A stretch of DNA of 64,000 bases from Bacillus sp. ISL-7 (GCF_018613065.1 NZ_JAGGQW010000049.1:1-64000); one strand, 5' to 3'; positions 44,510 to 53,404 are shown, counted from the first letter of the stretch. Numbers and translations: made by a program. The notes: generated from the sequence alone by a model not told the origin.

Positions 44510-45202
44510 ATGGAAAATCCATTCAGAAAAATTACAACCTTAGCAGCTGTTATGGAATATTTTCATGACGGAATGACATTGATGTTTGGCGGGTTTGGCG
44601 GGGTCGGCTCTCCGCCGGCATTAATCGATGGTATTCTTGAAAAAGGAGTTCGTAATATTACTTTAATTGGGAACGACACGGGATTCCCGCAAATTGGCAT
44701 AGGGAAATTAGTCAGTCAACAAAGGGCAGCGAAAGTAATTGCTTCTCATATTGGCTCCAATCCCTTTGCTGGCCAGTTCATGCATGAGGGAAAGCTGGAG
44801 GTAGAGTTTTCACCACAGGGAATATTAGCAGAAAGAATACGCGCGGGCGGTGTTGGCCTGCCAGCGATATTGTCAGATATCGGTACGGACAATGAAATGG
44901 TTACGAAAAACAAACCATTTTTTACTCTAGGAGATAAGAAGTTTCTTGTTGAAACAGCTTTAACGGCTGAGGTGTCGATTGTTTATGCGAAAAAGGCAGA
45001 TGAGTATGGGAATTTAATTTATGACAAAAGTGCCCGCAATACAAATCCGCTCGTTGCTATGGCAGGGGATATCACGATAGCAGAAGTAGAGGAAATTGTC
45101 CCGCTTGGTAGTCTTGACCCCGATGCCATCATTACACCAGGAGTGTTTGTAGATTATGTCATTCCATCTAAGGGGGTGAATTGGAAATGGGCATGGCAGT
45201 AG
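44510..45202 (+). CDS. yodS: CoA transferase subunit A (YodS)
   Basis: 230 residues. 3-oxoacid CoA-transferase alpha-type motifs GGFGGVGSPPALI, and later IGSNPFAGQFMHEGKLEVEF. With YodR it would move CoA between acids. The ATG follows the yodT stop with no gap, with GGGGTGATGTAA as RBS. Overlaps yodR by 16 bp. Confidence 0.88.
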   Translation: MENPFRKITTLAAVMEYFHDGMTLMFGGFGGVGSPPALIDGILEKGVRNITLIGNDTGFPQIGIGKLVSQQRAAKVIASHIGSNPFAGQFMHEGKLEVEFSPQGILAERIRAGGVGLPAILSDIGTDNEMVTKNKPFFTLGDKKFLVETALTAEVSIVYAKKADEYGNLIYDKSARNTNPLVAMAGDITIAEVEEIVPLGSLDPDAIITPGVFVDYVIPSKGVNWKWAWQ

Positions 45203-45852
45203 ATATGAGAAATCAAATGGCTAAAAGGGCTGCAGAGGAAATTCAAACGGGAATGGTTGTCAACCTTGGAATTGGGATTCCATCGCTCGTTCCGAACCAT
45301 CTATCAACCGAGACAAATGTGATGTTTCACGCTGAAAACGGCATTACCGGCATGGGACCTACCCCAGTAAAGGGAGAAGAAGATGAAAACTTATGTAATG
45401 CAGGAGGTTTTCCAGTCACGCTAAACAAGGGCGGATCTTATTGTGATAGTGGAATTTCTTTTGGAATGATTCGCCGGGGCAGAGTGGATATAACGATTTT
45501 AGGATCGCTAGAGGTCAGTAAAAAGGGCGACCTTGCTAACTGGATTGTCCCAGGAAAGAAGGTTCCAGGGATGGGCGGAGCGATGGAACTTGCTCAAAAA
45601 GCTAAGAAAGTCATTGTTGTCATGAATCATTGTGATAAACAAGGTAGACCCAAAATTGTCACATCATGCACGTTACCATTAACATCCTCAGCCTGTGTCG
45701 ATTTAATTATCACTGATCTAGCTGTTTTCAGTGTATCTGAAGAGGGTTTACTATTAACAGAATTGTTTGCGCCCTACAGTTTAGAAACTGTTGTCAACAA
45801 AACCGGGTGCGAATTTAAGATACGAGAAACTGTTCGTATGATTCCGTATTAA
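45187..45852 (+). CDS. yodR: CoA transferase subunit B (YodR)
   Basis: 221 residues. Beta-type motif NLGIGIPSLVPNHL and the catalytic glutamate in FHAENGITGMGPTP. The start at ATG 45187 is preferred; TTG 45181 is also possible behind AGGGGGTGAA. Forms a heterodimer with YodS by family analogy. Confidence 0.88.
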   Translation: MGMAVDMRNQMAKRAAEEIQTGMVVNLGIGIPSLVPNHLSTETNVMFHAENGITGMGPTPVKGEEDENLCNAGGFPVTLNKGGSYCDSGISFGMIRRGRVDITILGSLEVSKKGDLANWIVPGKKVPGMGGAMELAQKAKKVIVVMNHCDKQGRPKIVTSCTLPLTSSACVDLIITDLAVFSVSEEGLLLTELFAPYSLETVVNKTGCEFKIRETVRMIPY

Positions 45853-45882
45853 GCTGAATCATTTCTAAAAGGAGTGAATCGT

Positions 45883-47151
45883 TTGGACAATAATGAAATG
45901 CGCATAAAACAATGGATAAAAGAGAATCGAGCACGAGGGGCAAGACTTTTACAAATCCTTGTCCGAGAAAACAGCACTCGGGGGAACGAAAGTAGTACCC
46001 AGGCGATTATTATTGAAAAATGCCGACAGTTAGGATTAGCACTCGATATTTGGGAAATCGGTGGTGATGAATTAAATTCCCACCCTGCTTATTGTTGTGA
46101 CCGTCAGAACTTCGGCGGGAATCCTAACCTAGTAGCTGTGTTAAAAGGTACAGGCGGCGGCAAATCGATGATTTTAAATGGTCATATTGACGTGGTCCCA
46201 GTCGGGGATGAATTAAGCTGGAAACATGACCCATTTAGCGGGACTATTGAGTGTGGCAAGCTTTATGGAAGAGGCGCGACGGATATGAAGGGTGGGAATG
46301 CTGCCCTGATAATGGCGATTGAGTCCTTAATTGCAAATGATATTAAACTAAAAGGGGATGTTATTTTTCAAAGTGTCATTGAAGAAGAAAGCGGCGGAGC
46401 TGGTACCCTAGCAGCCGTTCTTAGAGGTTACCATGCGGATGGGGCCATTATTCCAGAACCGACCAATTTGAAGATATTCCCGAAGCAGCAGGGCTCAATG
46501 TGGTTCAGAATTACCGTGAAAGGCAGAGCAGCCCATGGAGGAACCAGGTATAAAGGTGTAAGCGCAATTGAAAAAGCACTAGTAGTCATTCAAAGATTAC
46601 AACAGTTAGAGAACGATAGAAATGCTAGGATTACTGATCCTCTCTTTGAAAAAATCCCCATTCCTATTCCAATAAATATTGGAAAGCTTTCAAGCGGCGA
46701 ATGGCCTTCTTCGGTGCCTGACACCGCAATTATTGAGGGGAGAATGGGAGTTTCTCCGGAAGAAACGATTCAATCAGCACAACTTGAAATGGAAGCTTGC
46801 TTGAGAGAAATAAGTGAAAATGATAAGTGGCTCAGGGAAAATCCTCTTAAGATAGAATGGTTTGGCGGCAGGTGGCTGCCAGGAAGTCTTGAAAATGACC
46901 ATCCATTAATGAATGAATTGACAAAGAGTTTTATAGAAGTAAAGGGTAGTAGTCCTATCATCGAGGCAAGCCCTTGGGGAACAGACGGCGGTATTCTTTC
47001 TAATATTGGTAATACTCCCGTGGTCATTTTCGGACCTGGGATAACAGAAACAGCACATGACGCCAATGAGCATATTGTTCTCGAAGATATGTTTATCGCA
47101 AGTGAGATTATTGCTCTTACTTTATTAAAATGGTGTGAGGCGGCAGAGTAA
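45883..47151 (+). CDS. yodQ: M20 family deacetylase/peptidase YodQ
   Basis: A zinc peptidase/deacylase of the ArgE/DapE group, 422 residues. Metal-site motifs are NGHIDVVPVGD, GRGATDMKGG and VIEEESGGAG, with the late histidine in TETAHDANEHI. Probably hydrolyses an N-acyl amino acid, for example acetyl-beta-lysine or a relative. TTG at 45883 has AAAGGAG 8 nt upstream. Terminator 60 bp downstream closes the operon. Codons near 46714 contain the repeat word GGTGCCTGACACC. Confidence 0.87.
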   Translation: MDNNEMRIKQWIKENRARGARLLQILVRENSTRGNESSTQAIIIEKCRQLGLALDIWEIGGDELNSHPAYCCDRQNFGGNPNLVAVLKGTGGGKSMILNGHIDVVPVGDELSWKHDPFSGTIECGKLYGRGATDMKGGNAALIMAIESLIANDIKLKGDVIFQSVIEEESGGAGTLAAVLRGYHADGAIIPEPTNLKIFPKQQGSMWFRITVKGRAAHGGTRYKGVSAIEKALVVIQRLQQLENDRNARITDPLFEKIPIPIPINIGKLSSGEWPSSVPDTAIIEGRMGVSPEETIQSAQLEMEACLREISENDKWLRENPLKIEWFGGRWLPGSLENDHPLMNELTKSFIEVKGSSPIIEASPWGTDGGILSNIGNTPVVIFGPGITETAHDANEHIVLEDMFIASEIIALTLLKWCEAAE

Positions 47152-47212
47152 ACAGATTTTTCCATTTATTGATCAAAAGATTGCTATAATTGATTTATAC
47201 CGACCTAGTGGG

Positions 47213-47244
47213 AATGTCTGGCTAATCTAGGCCAGACATTTTTT
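47213..47244 (+). terminator. yodTSRQ terminator
   Basis: AATGTCTGGC (47213-47222) pairs with GCCAGACATT (47231-47240), followed by TTTT. Confidence 0.88.
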
Positions 47245-47288
47245 CGAGAATGCTAGTGAAATTATCATTTACCGATGGGGTGAACTCG

Positions 47289-48143
47289 ATGAATCAAACG
47301 GCATCCACTATATTTCTAGAGGAAAAAAGCTATTTTCTTGAAATATATCTTGATCCATTTAATAAACGTATTCGTGTGGATGATTATCGTGGAAATACAA
47401 AATTGCTAATTGAACGAGCGGAAGAGCTCGCAGCAAAGCACAAGGCTGAAAAGTTAATTGTCAAAGTCAGAAATGAAGACTTTCTTAGTTTCTTGGAAAA
47501 GGGTCTACAGCCAGAAGCTGTTGTTGATCGCTATTTTCTTGGCTCAGATGCCCATTTTTTTTCAAAGTATTACACGCCAGACCGGAAGAAAAATGATCAT
47601 TGGGTGACCGAAGACGAGATGGTCAACAGTATATATCAATTAGACACGTCGATTCAGAAAGGATATCCACCAAATGAATATGAATTACGAAAGGTCGACG
47701 AGAGCAGTGCTGTGGAACTTGCGGTACTGTACGGGCAAGTGTTTCAAATTTACCCAACCCCTTTGCATCAACCGGAATATATAAAAAAGACCATCAAGGA
47801 TGGGACCATCTATTACGCTTTTTTCCTTCAAGGAAAAATAGTCAGTGCAGCTTCAGCCGAAGTGAATTCTTTTTATAAAAATGCAGAGTTAACGGATTGT
47901 GCAACATTATCTGAACATCGGAAATATGGGCTTATGAAAATTATTCTTCAGGAACTTGAAGCTGAGTTGAAAAGGAAGGGAATCTTTTGTGCCTATTCGA
48001 TTGCTAGATCGTTATCCTTTGGGATGAATGCAGTTTTATTTCAGCTGGGATATTCGTATCGGGGCAGGCTGATGAATAATTGCTTTATCTATGACAAGCT
48101 TGAAAATATGAATATGTGGGTAAAGAATCTGGCAAACTGCTAA
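47289..48143 (+). CDS. ablB: Beta-lysine N-acetyltransferase AblB (YodP)
   Basis: A GNAT acetyltransferase of 284 residues. The N-terminal third (VRNEDFLSFLEKG, VVDRYFLGSDAHFFSKYY) is characteristic of AblB; the GNAT core includes SAASAEVNSFYKNAELTDCAT and SEHRKYGLMKIILQELE for acetyl-CoA binding. With KamA it makes N-epsilon-acetyl-beta-lysine, an osmolyte in archaea and a sporulation-linked product in Bacillus. The ATG at 47289 has GGGGTGA upstream. It follows a terminator, so it needs its own promoter or read-through. Confidence 0.87.
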   Translation: MNQTASTIFLEEKSYFLEIYLDPFNKRIRVDDYRGNTKLLIERAEELAAKHKAEKLIVKVRNEDFLSFLEKGLQPEAVVDRYFLGSDAHFFSKYYTPDRKKNDHWVTEDEMVNSIYQLDTSIQKGYPPNEYELRKVDESSAVELAVLYGQVFQIYPTPLHQPEYIKKTIKDGTIYYAFFLQGKIVSAASAEVNSFYKNAELTDCATLSEHRKYGLMKIILQELEAELKRKGIFCAYSIARSLSFGMNAVLFQLGYSYRGRLMNNCFIYDKLENMNMWVKNLANC

Positions 48144-48209
48144 AATTTCGGCTTACCGTGCCAATTTTTCGGCACCTTGTTAAATTGGAAGGATGGGCAG
48201 GTGAATCAA

Positions 48210-49604
48210 ATGGTTCAGTTAACCGCTTTAACGCAAGAAGTTCTGACAGCCATTCTAAAAGGGATTGATGAAGGAATTCATGTGGTCAATACTGAGGGAA
48301 AGACAATTTTTTATAATGCAGTGGCAGCAAAGCACGATGGGATGGACGTAAAGGAAGTGCAGGGAAAGCATTTAATTGACTCATTTCCCTCCCTAACGGA
48401 AGAGTCCAGTACCTTGCTAAAAGTAATTAAAACGGGACATCCGATCTACAACCAAACACAGGTTTATATGAATTTGCATGGGACAAGAATTGATACCATC
48501 AATACAACCCTGCCAATCTTTCTCGGGGAAGAAATAATTGGCGCGGTTGAAATAGCGAAAGATTATTCCCGAATGAAACTACTTGCGGAACGACTATTAG
48601 ATTTACAAAAGGGTTTAAAGAAAAACAGTAAAAAGAAGGTAAACAGGCAGGTAAACTATACATTAAATGATCTATTGACGGTTAATCCACCCTTTCAGAG
48701 CATCAAAAATGAGGCTAAGAAACTGGCGAAATCGGATTCCCCTATTCTCGTCTACGGCGAGTCTGGAACAGGGAAAGAATTATTTGTTCAAGGAGTGCAT
48801 CATGAATCCCTTCGCTCATCTGAACCGTTTATTGCTCAAAATTGTGCCGCCATTCCTGAAACACTGTTAGAAAGTATCCTGTTTGGTACGGCTAAAGGAA
48901 GCTATACGGGGGCAGTAGACCGTAAAGGGTTATTTGAATTTGCAGATGGCGGAACGCTATTCCTTGATGAATTACATACGATGCCGATAGAACTTCAAGC
49001 GAAATTATTACGGGTTTTGGAGGATGGAATGGTAAGAAGAGTGGGAAGTTCGCATAGTGTTTCTGTGGATGTGCGCGTAATTGCAGCCATGAATGTCATT
49101 CCAAGCAAGGCCCTTCAAGATCATACGCTTCGTGCGGACCTTTACTATCGATTAAATGTATTTACCTTTTCACTCATCCCTTTAAGAGAAAGAAAAGAAG
49201 ATATTCTTTTTTTAGCAGATCATTTTATCAAGGGATTTAATCAAAAACTCTATAAAAATATTAGCGGATATGAGAAGAAACTTGAGCTATTTTTTATGAA
49301 TTATCCATGGCCTGGTAACGTAAGGGAACTGAAACATACGATTGAATACATGATGAATGTGTGTGAAGAAAAGCAGTTGAAGTATAACGATTTACCAAGC
49401 ATGTTAAGACATCTTCCAAGCACAACCACAACTAATAATGTCGGAATGGAAAGTCTATCATTAAGGAAAAATATTGAAACATTAGAGAAGGATCTAATTT
49501 TGAATGCCCTTGAATTATCTGAAGGGAACATTAACCAAGCAGCGAAGCTTTTAGAGATTCCTAGGCAAACCTTACAATATAAACTGAAAAAAATAATAGA
49601 CTAA
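48210..49604 (+). CDS. Sigma-54-dependent activator, RocR-like
   Basis: 464 residues in three parts: PAS sensor (about 1-120; GIDEGIHVVNTEGKTIFYN), AAA+ domain (VYGESGTGKELFVQGVH Walker A; GTLFLDELHTMP Walker B) and a C-terminal Fis-type helix-turn-helix (NINQAAKLLEIPRQTLQYKL). The sigma-54 contact loop reads GSYTGA where GAFTGA is usual. The ATG at 48210 follows AGGTGAA. It lies directly before kamA, which has a sigma-54 promoter, so kamA is the probable target; the ligand could be lysine or beta-lysine. Confidence 0.87.
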   Translation: MVQLTALTQEVLTAILKGIDEGIHVVNTEGKTIFYNAVAAKHDGMDVKEVQGKHLIDSFPSLTEESSTLLKVIKTGHPIYNQTQVYMNLHGTRIDTINTTLPIFLGEEIIGAVEIAKDYSRMKLLAERLLDLQKGLKKNSKKKVNRQVNYTLNDLLTVNPPFQSIKNEAKKLAKSDSPILVYGESGTGKELFVQGVHHESLRSSEPFIAQNCAAIPETLLESILFGTAKGSYTGAVDRKGLFEFADGGTLFLDELHTMPIELQAKLLRVLEDGMVRRVGSSHSVSVDVRVIAAMNVIPSKALQDHTLRADLYYRLNVFTFSLIPLRERKEDILFLADHFIKGFNQKLYKNISGYEKKLELFFMNYPWPGNVRELKHTIEYMMNVCEEKQLKYNDLPSMLRHLPSTTTTNNVGMESLSLRKNIETLEKDLILNALELSEGNINQAAKLLEIPRQTLQYKLKKIID

Positions 49605-49607
49605 GCT

Positions 49608-49632
49608 GCCGAGTTTTCGGCGTTTTTTTTTT
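49608..49632 (+). terminator. Terminator of sigma-54 activator gene
   Basis: GCCGA (49608-49612) pairs with TCGGC (49617-49621), followed by GTTTTTTTTTT. Confidence 0.75.
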
Positions 49633-49673
49633 GCAAAAAACTAAAAGGGTAAGTTCTAAGCCTTCTTATGACA

Positions 49674-49691
49674 TTGGCACATTTCTTGCAT
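49674..49691 (+). promoter_or_regulatory. Sigma-54 (SigL) promoter of kamA
   Basis: TTGGCACATTTCTTGCAT contains GG (49676-49677) and GC (49688-49689) exactly 12 bp apart, a full fit to the -24/-12 consensus TGGCAC-N5-TTGCW. The palindrome TTTTTTGCAAAAAA (49627-49640) upstream might be an activator site, but it overlaps the terminator T tract. Confidence 0.85.
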
Positions 49692-49726
49692 ATTATTTTA
49701 GTGAAGCAAGATGGGAGGAACTTACA

Positions 49727-51151
49727 GTGAAACAATTTTTATATAAACCACTAAGGTATTGGAAAGATATAGAACTTTGGAAAGATGTTACTTCAGTGCA
49801 GTGGAACGATTGGCTTTGGCAGCTAACGAATACGATCCGTACGTTAGATGATTTAAAAAAGGTGATCCATTTAACTCCAGATGAAGAGGAGGGTGTAAGA
49901 ATTTCTACAAAAACCATCCCCTTAAATATTACTCCATATTATGCTTCCTTAATGAATCCTGATGATCCACGTTGTCCGATCAGAATGCAGTCTGTGCCTA
50001 TTTCGAAGGAGATTTATAAAACTAAATATGATCTGGAGGACCCATTATATGAGGATGAAGATTCACCTGTCCCTGGGTTAACGCATCGCTATCCGGACCG
50101 AGTTCTCTTTCTTGTTACCAATCAGTGTTCGATGTATTGCCGCTACTGTACAAGGCGACGTTTTTCAGGGCAAATTGGCATGGGTGTTCCGAAGAAGCAG
50201 CTGGATGCAGCTATTTCATATATCAGGCAAACTCCTCAGGTAAGAGATGTATTAATTTCTGGCGGGGACGGCCTGCTGATTAATGATAATATTTTGGAAT
50301 ATATCCTTAAAAACCTGAGGGAAATTGATCATGTTGAAATTATCCGGATAGGGACAAGAGCACCTGTTGTGTTCCCGCAGCGAATTACCGAAAACCTTTG
50401 TAATATCTTGAAAAAATATCATCCAATTTGGTTGAACACTCATTTTAATACTTCGATCGAAATTACCGAGGACTCAAAAAGGGCTTGCGAAATGCTTGCC
50501 AATGCCGGTGTTCCAGTTGGTAACCAGTCTGTTATCCTTGCAGGAATCAATGACAGTGTGCCAATTATGAAAAAACTAATGCATGATCTTGTCAAAATTC
50601 GCGTCCGGCCTTATTACATTTATCAATGTGATTTATCTGAAGGGATCGGTCATTTCAGGGCACCTGTTTCGAAAGGACTTGAAATTATCGAGGGGCTTCG
50701 CGGACATACTTCTGGCTATGCCGTACCGACCTTTGTCGTAGATGCACCAGGTGGAGGGGGTAAAATTGCCCTTCAGCCGAATTACTTGATCTCGCAAAGT
50801 CCAGAGAAAGTGGTCCTTCGGAATTTTGAAGGCGTAATCACCTCATACCCAGAGCCAGAAAATTATGTGCCTGGAAGGGCAGAGGGTTATTTTCAAGAGG
50901 TTTACCCTGATATGGAAGCGAAAAGGTCTCTTACAGGAATCTCAGGTATTATGAATGATCAACACTTTAACCTTGTTCCAGAGGGATTAACAAGGTTAAA
51001 TCGCCGTAAGGATTATTACCAAGACCCGGCACACACGACGTTAAAGGATAAGCGCAGCAAACGGGATGAATTAAAGGATAAGAAATTTAAAGCATTGTCT
51101 CAAAAAGAAGCAGGTAGTCAGGAAACAAAAACGGATGGAACATCAGCCTAG
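49727..51151 (+). CDS. kamA: Lysine 2,3-aminomutase KamA
   Basis: A radical-SAM, PLP-dependent enzyme that converts L-lysine to beta-lysine. 474 residues, against 471 in B. subtilis KamA. The cluster motif is CSMYCRYCTRRRF, with GGDGLLIND and PYYIYQCDLSEG conserved. GTG at 49727 has GGGAGGAA upstream and gives the family N-terminus (MKQFLYKPLRYWKDIELWKD). A longer frame from 49631 would start upstream of and run through the sigma-54 promoter, so it is rejected. Followed by yokU as in B. subtilis. Confidence 0.94.
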   Translation: MKQFLYKPLRYWKDIELWKDVTSVQWNDWLWQLTNTIRTLDDLKKVIHLTPDEEEGVRISTKTIPLNITPYYASLMNPDDPRCPIRMQSVPISKEIYKTKYDLEDPLYEDEDSPVPGLTHRYPDRVLFLVTNQCSMYCRYCTRRRFSGQIGMGVPKKQLDAAISYIRQTPQVRDVLISGGDGLLINDNILEYILKNLREIDHVEIIRIGTRAPVVFPQRITENLCNILKKYHPIWLNTHFNTSIEITEDSKRACEMLANAGVPVGNQSVILAGINDSVPIMKKLMHDLVKIRVRPYYIYQCDLSEGIGHFRAPVSKGLEIIEGLRGHTSGYAVPTFVVDAPGGGGKIALQPNYLISQSPEKVVLRNFEGVITSYPEPENYVPGRAEGYFQEVYPDMEAKRSLTGISGIMNDQHFNLVPEGLTRLNRRKDYYQDPAHTTLKDKRSKRDELKDKKFKALSQKEAGSQETKTDGTSA

Positions 51152-51177
51152 ATGTTGAAGGAATAGGAGGAGTGTAA

Positions 51178-51462
51178 TTGGAAACCGTATGTGAATGGTG
51201 TTCAAGCACAAATGTAGAAAGAGTAACCACTTCAGTTTTTTGGGAGCTGCCAGATGGGACGCGAGCGATTGAAATCTCGGAAACCCCCACCTTTTCCTGC
51301 CCTGATTGTGCAATGATTTATCAAAGCGAACCAATTGTAAAAGAAATAGAGAATCAGTTGTATTTAATTGATTGTAAACTGATTGGAAAAGTGGTCAGCT
51401 TCGAAGAGTTAATGGCGGTTCCAAGGTTATTAAAGAAAAATTACTTTGACTTTTCATCATAA
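51178..51462 (+). CDS. yokU: YokU family zinc-finger protein
   Basis: 94 residues with two CxxC knuckles (CEWCSST and CPDCAMIY), similar to the N-terminal zinc domain of MqsA-type proteins. Function unknown; constant neighbour of kamA in bacilli. TTG start with AGGAGGAGTG about 8 nt upstream, 26 bp after kamA, so part of the same transcript. Confidence 0.85.
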   Translation: METVCEWCSSTNVERVTTSVFWELPDGTRAIEISETPTFSCPDCAMIYQSEPIVKEIENQLYLIDCKLIGKVVSFEELMAVPRLLKKNYFDFSS

Positions 51463-51464
51463 TG

Positions 51465-51493
51465 AAAGCAGCCTCAATTGTAGGCTGCTTTTA
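51465..51493 (+). terminator. kamA-yokU terminator
   Basis: AAAGCAGCCT pairs with AGGCTGCTTT (51482-51491), followed by TATG. Confidence 0.82.
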
Positions 51494-51597
51494 TGCTTTA
51501 TGGTATGTCTAAACGCTGGACGCTTACCATAGTATCCGTTATAGTATTTCATAAGAAATATATATATAGTGAATCTGGATGAGGAAGGCGTTTATAT

Positions 51598-51825
51598 ATG
51601 ATTAAATCATTTTATCATTTTTTAATGAAATATAGGCATCCTGCTCCAAAGGATGCTATTAGTGACTTTGCCAATCATGCCTATTTAGATCATAGTTTTC
51701 CGAAAACTTCCGAGGACTATCATGAGTTAAGTTCTTATCTAGAACTGAATGGTCAATACTTAGAATCAATGTCCGTTTTTGATGAGGCATGGCAGCAATA
51801 TTTGATTACTGAAAGCAAAATATAG
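51598..51825 (+). CDS. yozE: YozE family protein
   Basis: 75 residues, matching B. subtilis YozE over its length (FYHFLMKYRHPAPKDAISDF; FPKTSEDYHELSSYLEL). A small helical protein of the YozE_SAM_like fold, function unknown. Near kamA/yokU as in B. subtilis. RBS GAGGAAGGCG. Confidence 0.88.
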   Translation: MIKSFYHFLMKYRHPAPKDAISDFANHAYLDHSFPKTSEDYHELSSYLELNGQYLESMSVFDEAWQQYLITESKI

Positions 51826-51951
51826 AACAATGTGATCGTCTCAGAAATGAGGCGATTTTTTCATTTTACAATTCACATGCGCTTTTATTTAAACGGCGCA
51901 TATACTATTGTAATCAAAATTCACGACTTATTATTGAGAGGATGGGAGGAA

Positions 51952-52647
51952 ATGGGAAATAGAAAAAAACCGAAGTATAAGATCGGTGATACGGTCGTGA
52001 TTACAATCTATGGAACAGTTGGCAAGGTAACAGATGTAAAGTGGCTAGACGGGAAGTACGTATATGAAGTAAACAAAAGTGACGGATTATTCATTGAATC
52101 CGCCTTACAATTACTATCAGAATTCGATGGCGTTGTAATGGAACAAGAACAAATTGACATCGAATATAATTTTTTCTTCGGCGATTTAGTTCAAGTAAGC
52201 GGTTATGGTGCAGACTTGTTTAAAGTTGTAGGCTTCCGTACAGAAATTTGGCGTTATAAAGAAGATGCCTGGGAAGATGTCATTTATGAGCTATCAAGGG
52301 TAAGTGATGGTGAATGGCTTGAAGCTGGTGAAGAAGAATTGACACTTGTTGCAGATGCTGAAAATGCTGATACATTTATTCAAAAACTGGGTCTCCTATA
52401 CTTAGTGAATAAGCAGGAAAAGGCAGTCGATAATCCAAAAGTCCAGAACATTATTAGAAAAGCAGAATTCGAAGAAATTGAACGAAAAAAGGAAAAAAAG
52501 GAATTAATTGACAACTTATTGGACATATTTAATGATTACCGGATTTTATATGAAATGTTTCAGGATCAGGAATATTATCAAGTAATGCGTGTGATTCTTC
52601 GGAAATTGGAAAGTCTTGTCAGTAACGATGGCAAGAGTCACGTCTAA
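51952..52647 (+). CDS. yodN: YodN-like protein
   Basis: 231 residues. N-terminal beta-rich part starting KKPKYKIGDTVVITIYGTVG reads like a small KOW/SH3-type barrel; the motif VGFRTEIWRYKEDAWEDVIY follows, and the C-terminal part is helical. It fits my memory of B. subtilis YodN, of unknown function. The ATG at 51952 starts at the family N-terminus; the 40 codons before it are not family-like. Neighbours yozE and yozD support the call. Confidence 0.78.
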   Translation: MGNRKKPKYKIGDTVVITIYGTVGKVTDVKWLDGKYVYEVNKSDGLFIESALQLLSEFDGVVMEQEQIDIEYNFFFGDLVQVSGYGADLFKVVGFRTEIWRYKEDAWEDVIYELSRVSDGEWLEAGEEELTLVADAENADTFIQKLGLLYLVNKQEKAVDNPKVQNIIRKAEFEEIERKKEKKELIDNLLDIFNDYRILYEMFQDQEYYQVMRVILRKLESLVSNDGKSHV

Positions 52648-52655
52648 GAAAGAAG

Positions 52656-52823
52656 CTACCACCTCGAAATTTCAAATAGTAAATAAACAACAAACGGGAT
52701 ACCAGCCCATTTAATAAGAAAAAACATCACATCTAGAATCTTCTCAAATGTTTGGAGGGTGAGACCATCCTCCCGATTAACATCATTTATCCATGCCTCT
52801 AATTTTAATTGTAAATTTAACAT
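52656..52823 (-). CDS. Small membrane protein, 55 aa
   Basis: A minus-strand frame with ATG at 52823 and AGGTGA 4 nt upstream. The protein starts MLNLQLKLEAWINDVNRED and has one C-terminal membrane helix (VMFFLIKWAGIPFVVYLLF) ending EISRW. Convergent with yodN. I recognise no family; the strong RBS and the helix argue that it is real. Confidence 0.6.
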   Translation of the reverse strand: MLNLQLKLEAWINDVNREDGLTLQTFEKILDVMFFLIKWAGIPFVVYLLFEISRW

Positions 52824-53017
52824 CATATCACCTCAGGGAAAGTTCTTTTCATTCATCCTATGCTTGTCCAATCCAAAAAAGACTTCATCTCTTATTGAAA
52901 TTTAAGGGGTTAATAAATCCTCGTTCACTTTGGAAATGGATATTCAGTTAAGTCCTTAAAGTAAATAGCATGAAAAAGCCATGTACATCATACATTCTCT
53001 AAAAAGGGGGCGATGCT

Positions 53018-53191
53018 ATGAGAGAAATTGAAGTATTTATTGATACTGAAGAGATTGCCGAATTTTTCTTTCATGAGCTTGTAAAAAGGGGATACGTTCC
53101 TAGTGAAGAAGAATTAGAGGAAATTGCAGACATAACTTTCGAATATTTAATTGAGAAGAGTATTATCGACGAAGAAGAAGAGGATGAATAA
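53018..53191 (+). CDS. yozD: YozD family protein
   Basis: 57 residues, very acidic (ends DEEEEDE). The pattern IDTEEIAEFFFHELVKRGY and PSEEELEEIADITFEYLIEK matches B. subtilis YozD as I recall it. Function unknown. AAGGGGGCG upstream of the ATG. Too short for a 60-residue cut-off. Confidence 0.8.
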   Translation: MREIEVFIDTEEIAEFFFHELVKRGYVPSEEELEEIADITFEYLIEKSIIDEEEEDE

Positions 53192-53346
53192 AAAATTAAT
53201 TAATCAAATAGAAGGAAATAGTCTTTTCCTTTTAATATAGATTAATACAGAAGACGAGCATTCGGTGCTCGCTTTTTGTTGTGCTCGTTAAAAAAACCTT
53301 TAGCCAAAGAGCATTGGTCATCATATTTAGTAAATTTCGCTAATCA

Positions 53347-53374
53347 TGAAACCTTTATTTTTTCTAAACGTATG
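53347..53374 (+). promoter_or_regulatory. ECF (sigma-W type) promoter of His-rich/kinase/spo0M operon
   Basis: TGAAAC (53347-53352), a 16-nt spacer and CGTATG (53369-53374). B. subtilis spo0M is reported to be sigma-W controlled, which fits. The first gene starts 31 bp downstream. Confidence 0.75.
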
Positions 53375-53404
53375 AATGTTTACGAAGCTAAGGAGGGGAA
53401 AGAA

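Noticed and set aside
48150..48180. Sigma-54 promoter before the activator gene
   Set aside because: TTGGCACG occurs on the minus strand here, but the GG-GC distance is 2 bp short.
49631..49726. N-terminal extension of kamA by 32 codons
   Set aside because: It contains a perfect sigma-54 promoter, lacks a ribosome binding site and is not family-like.
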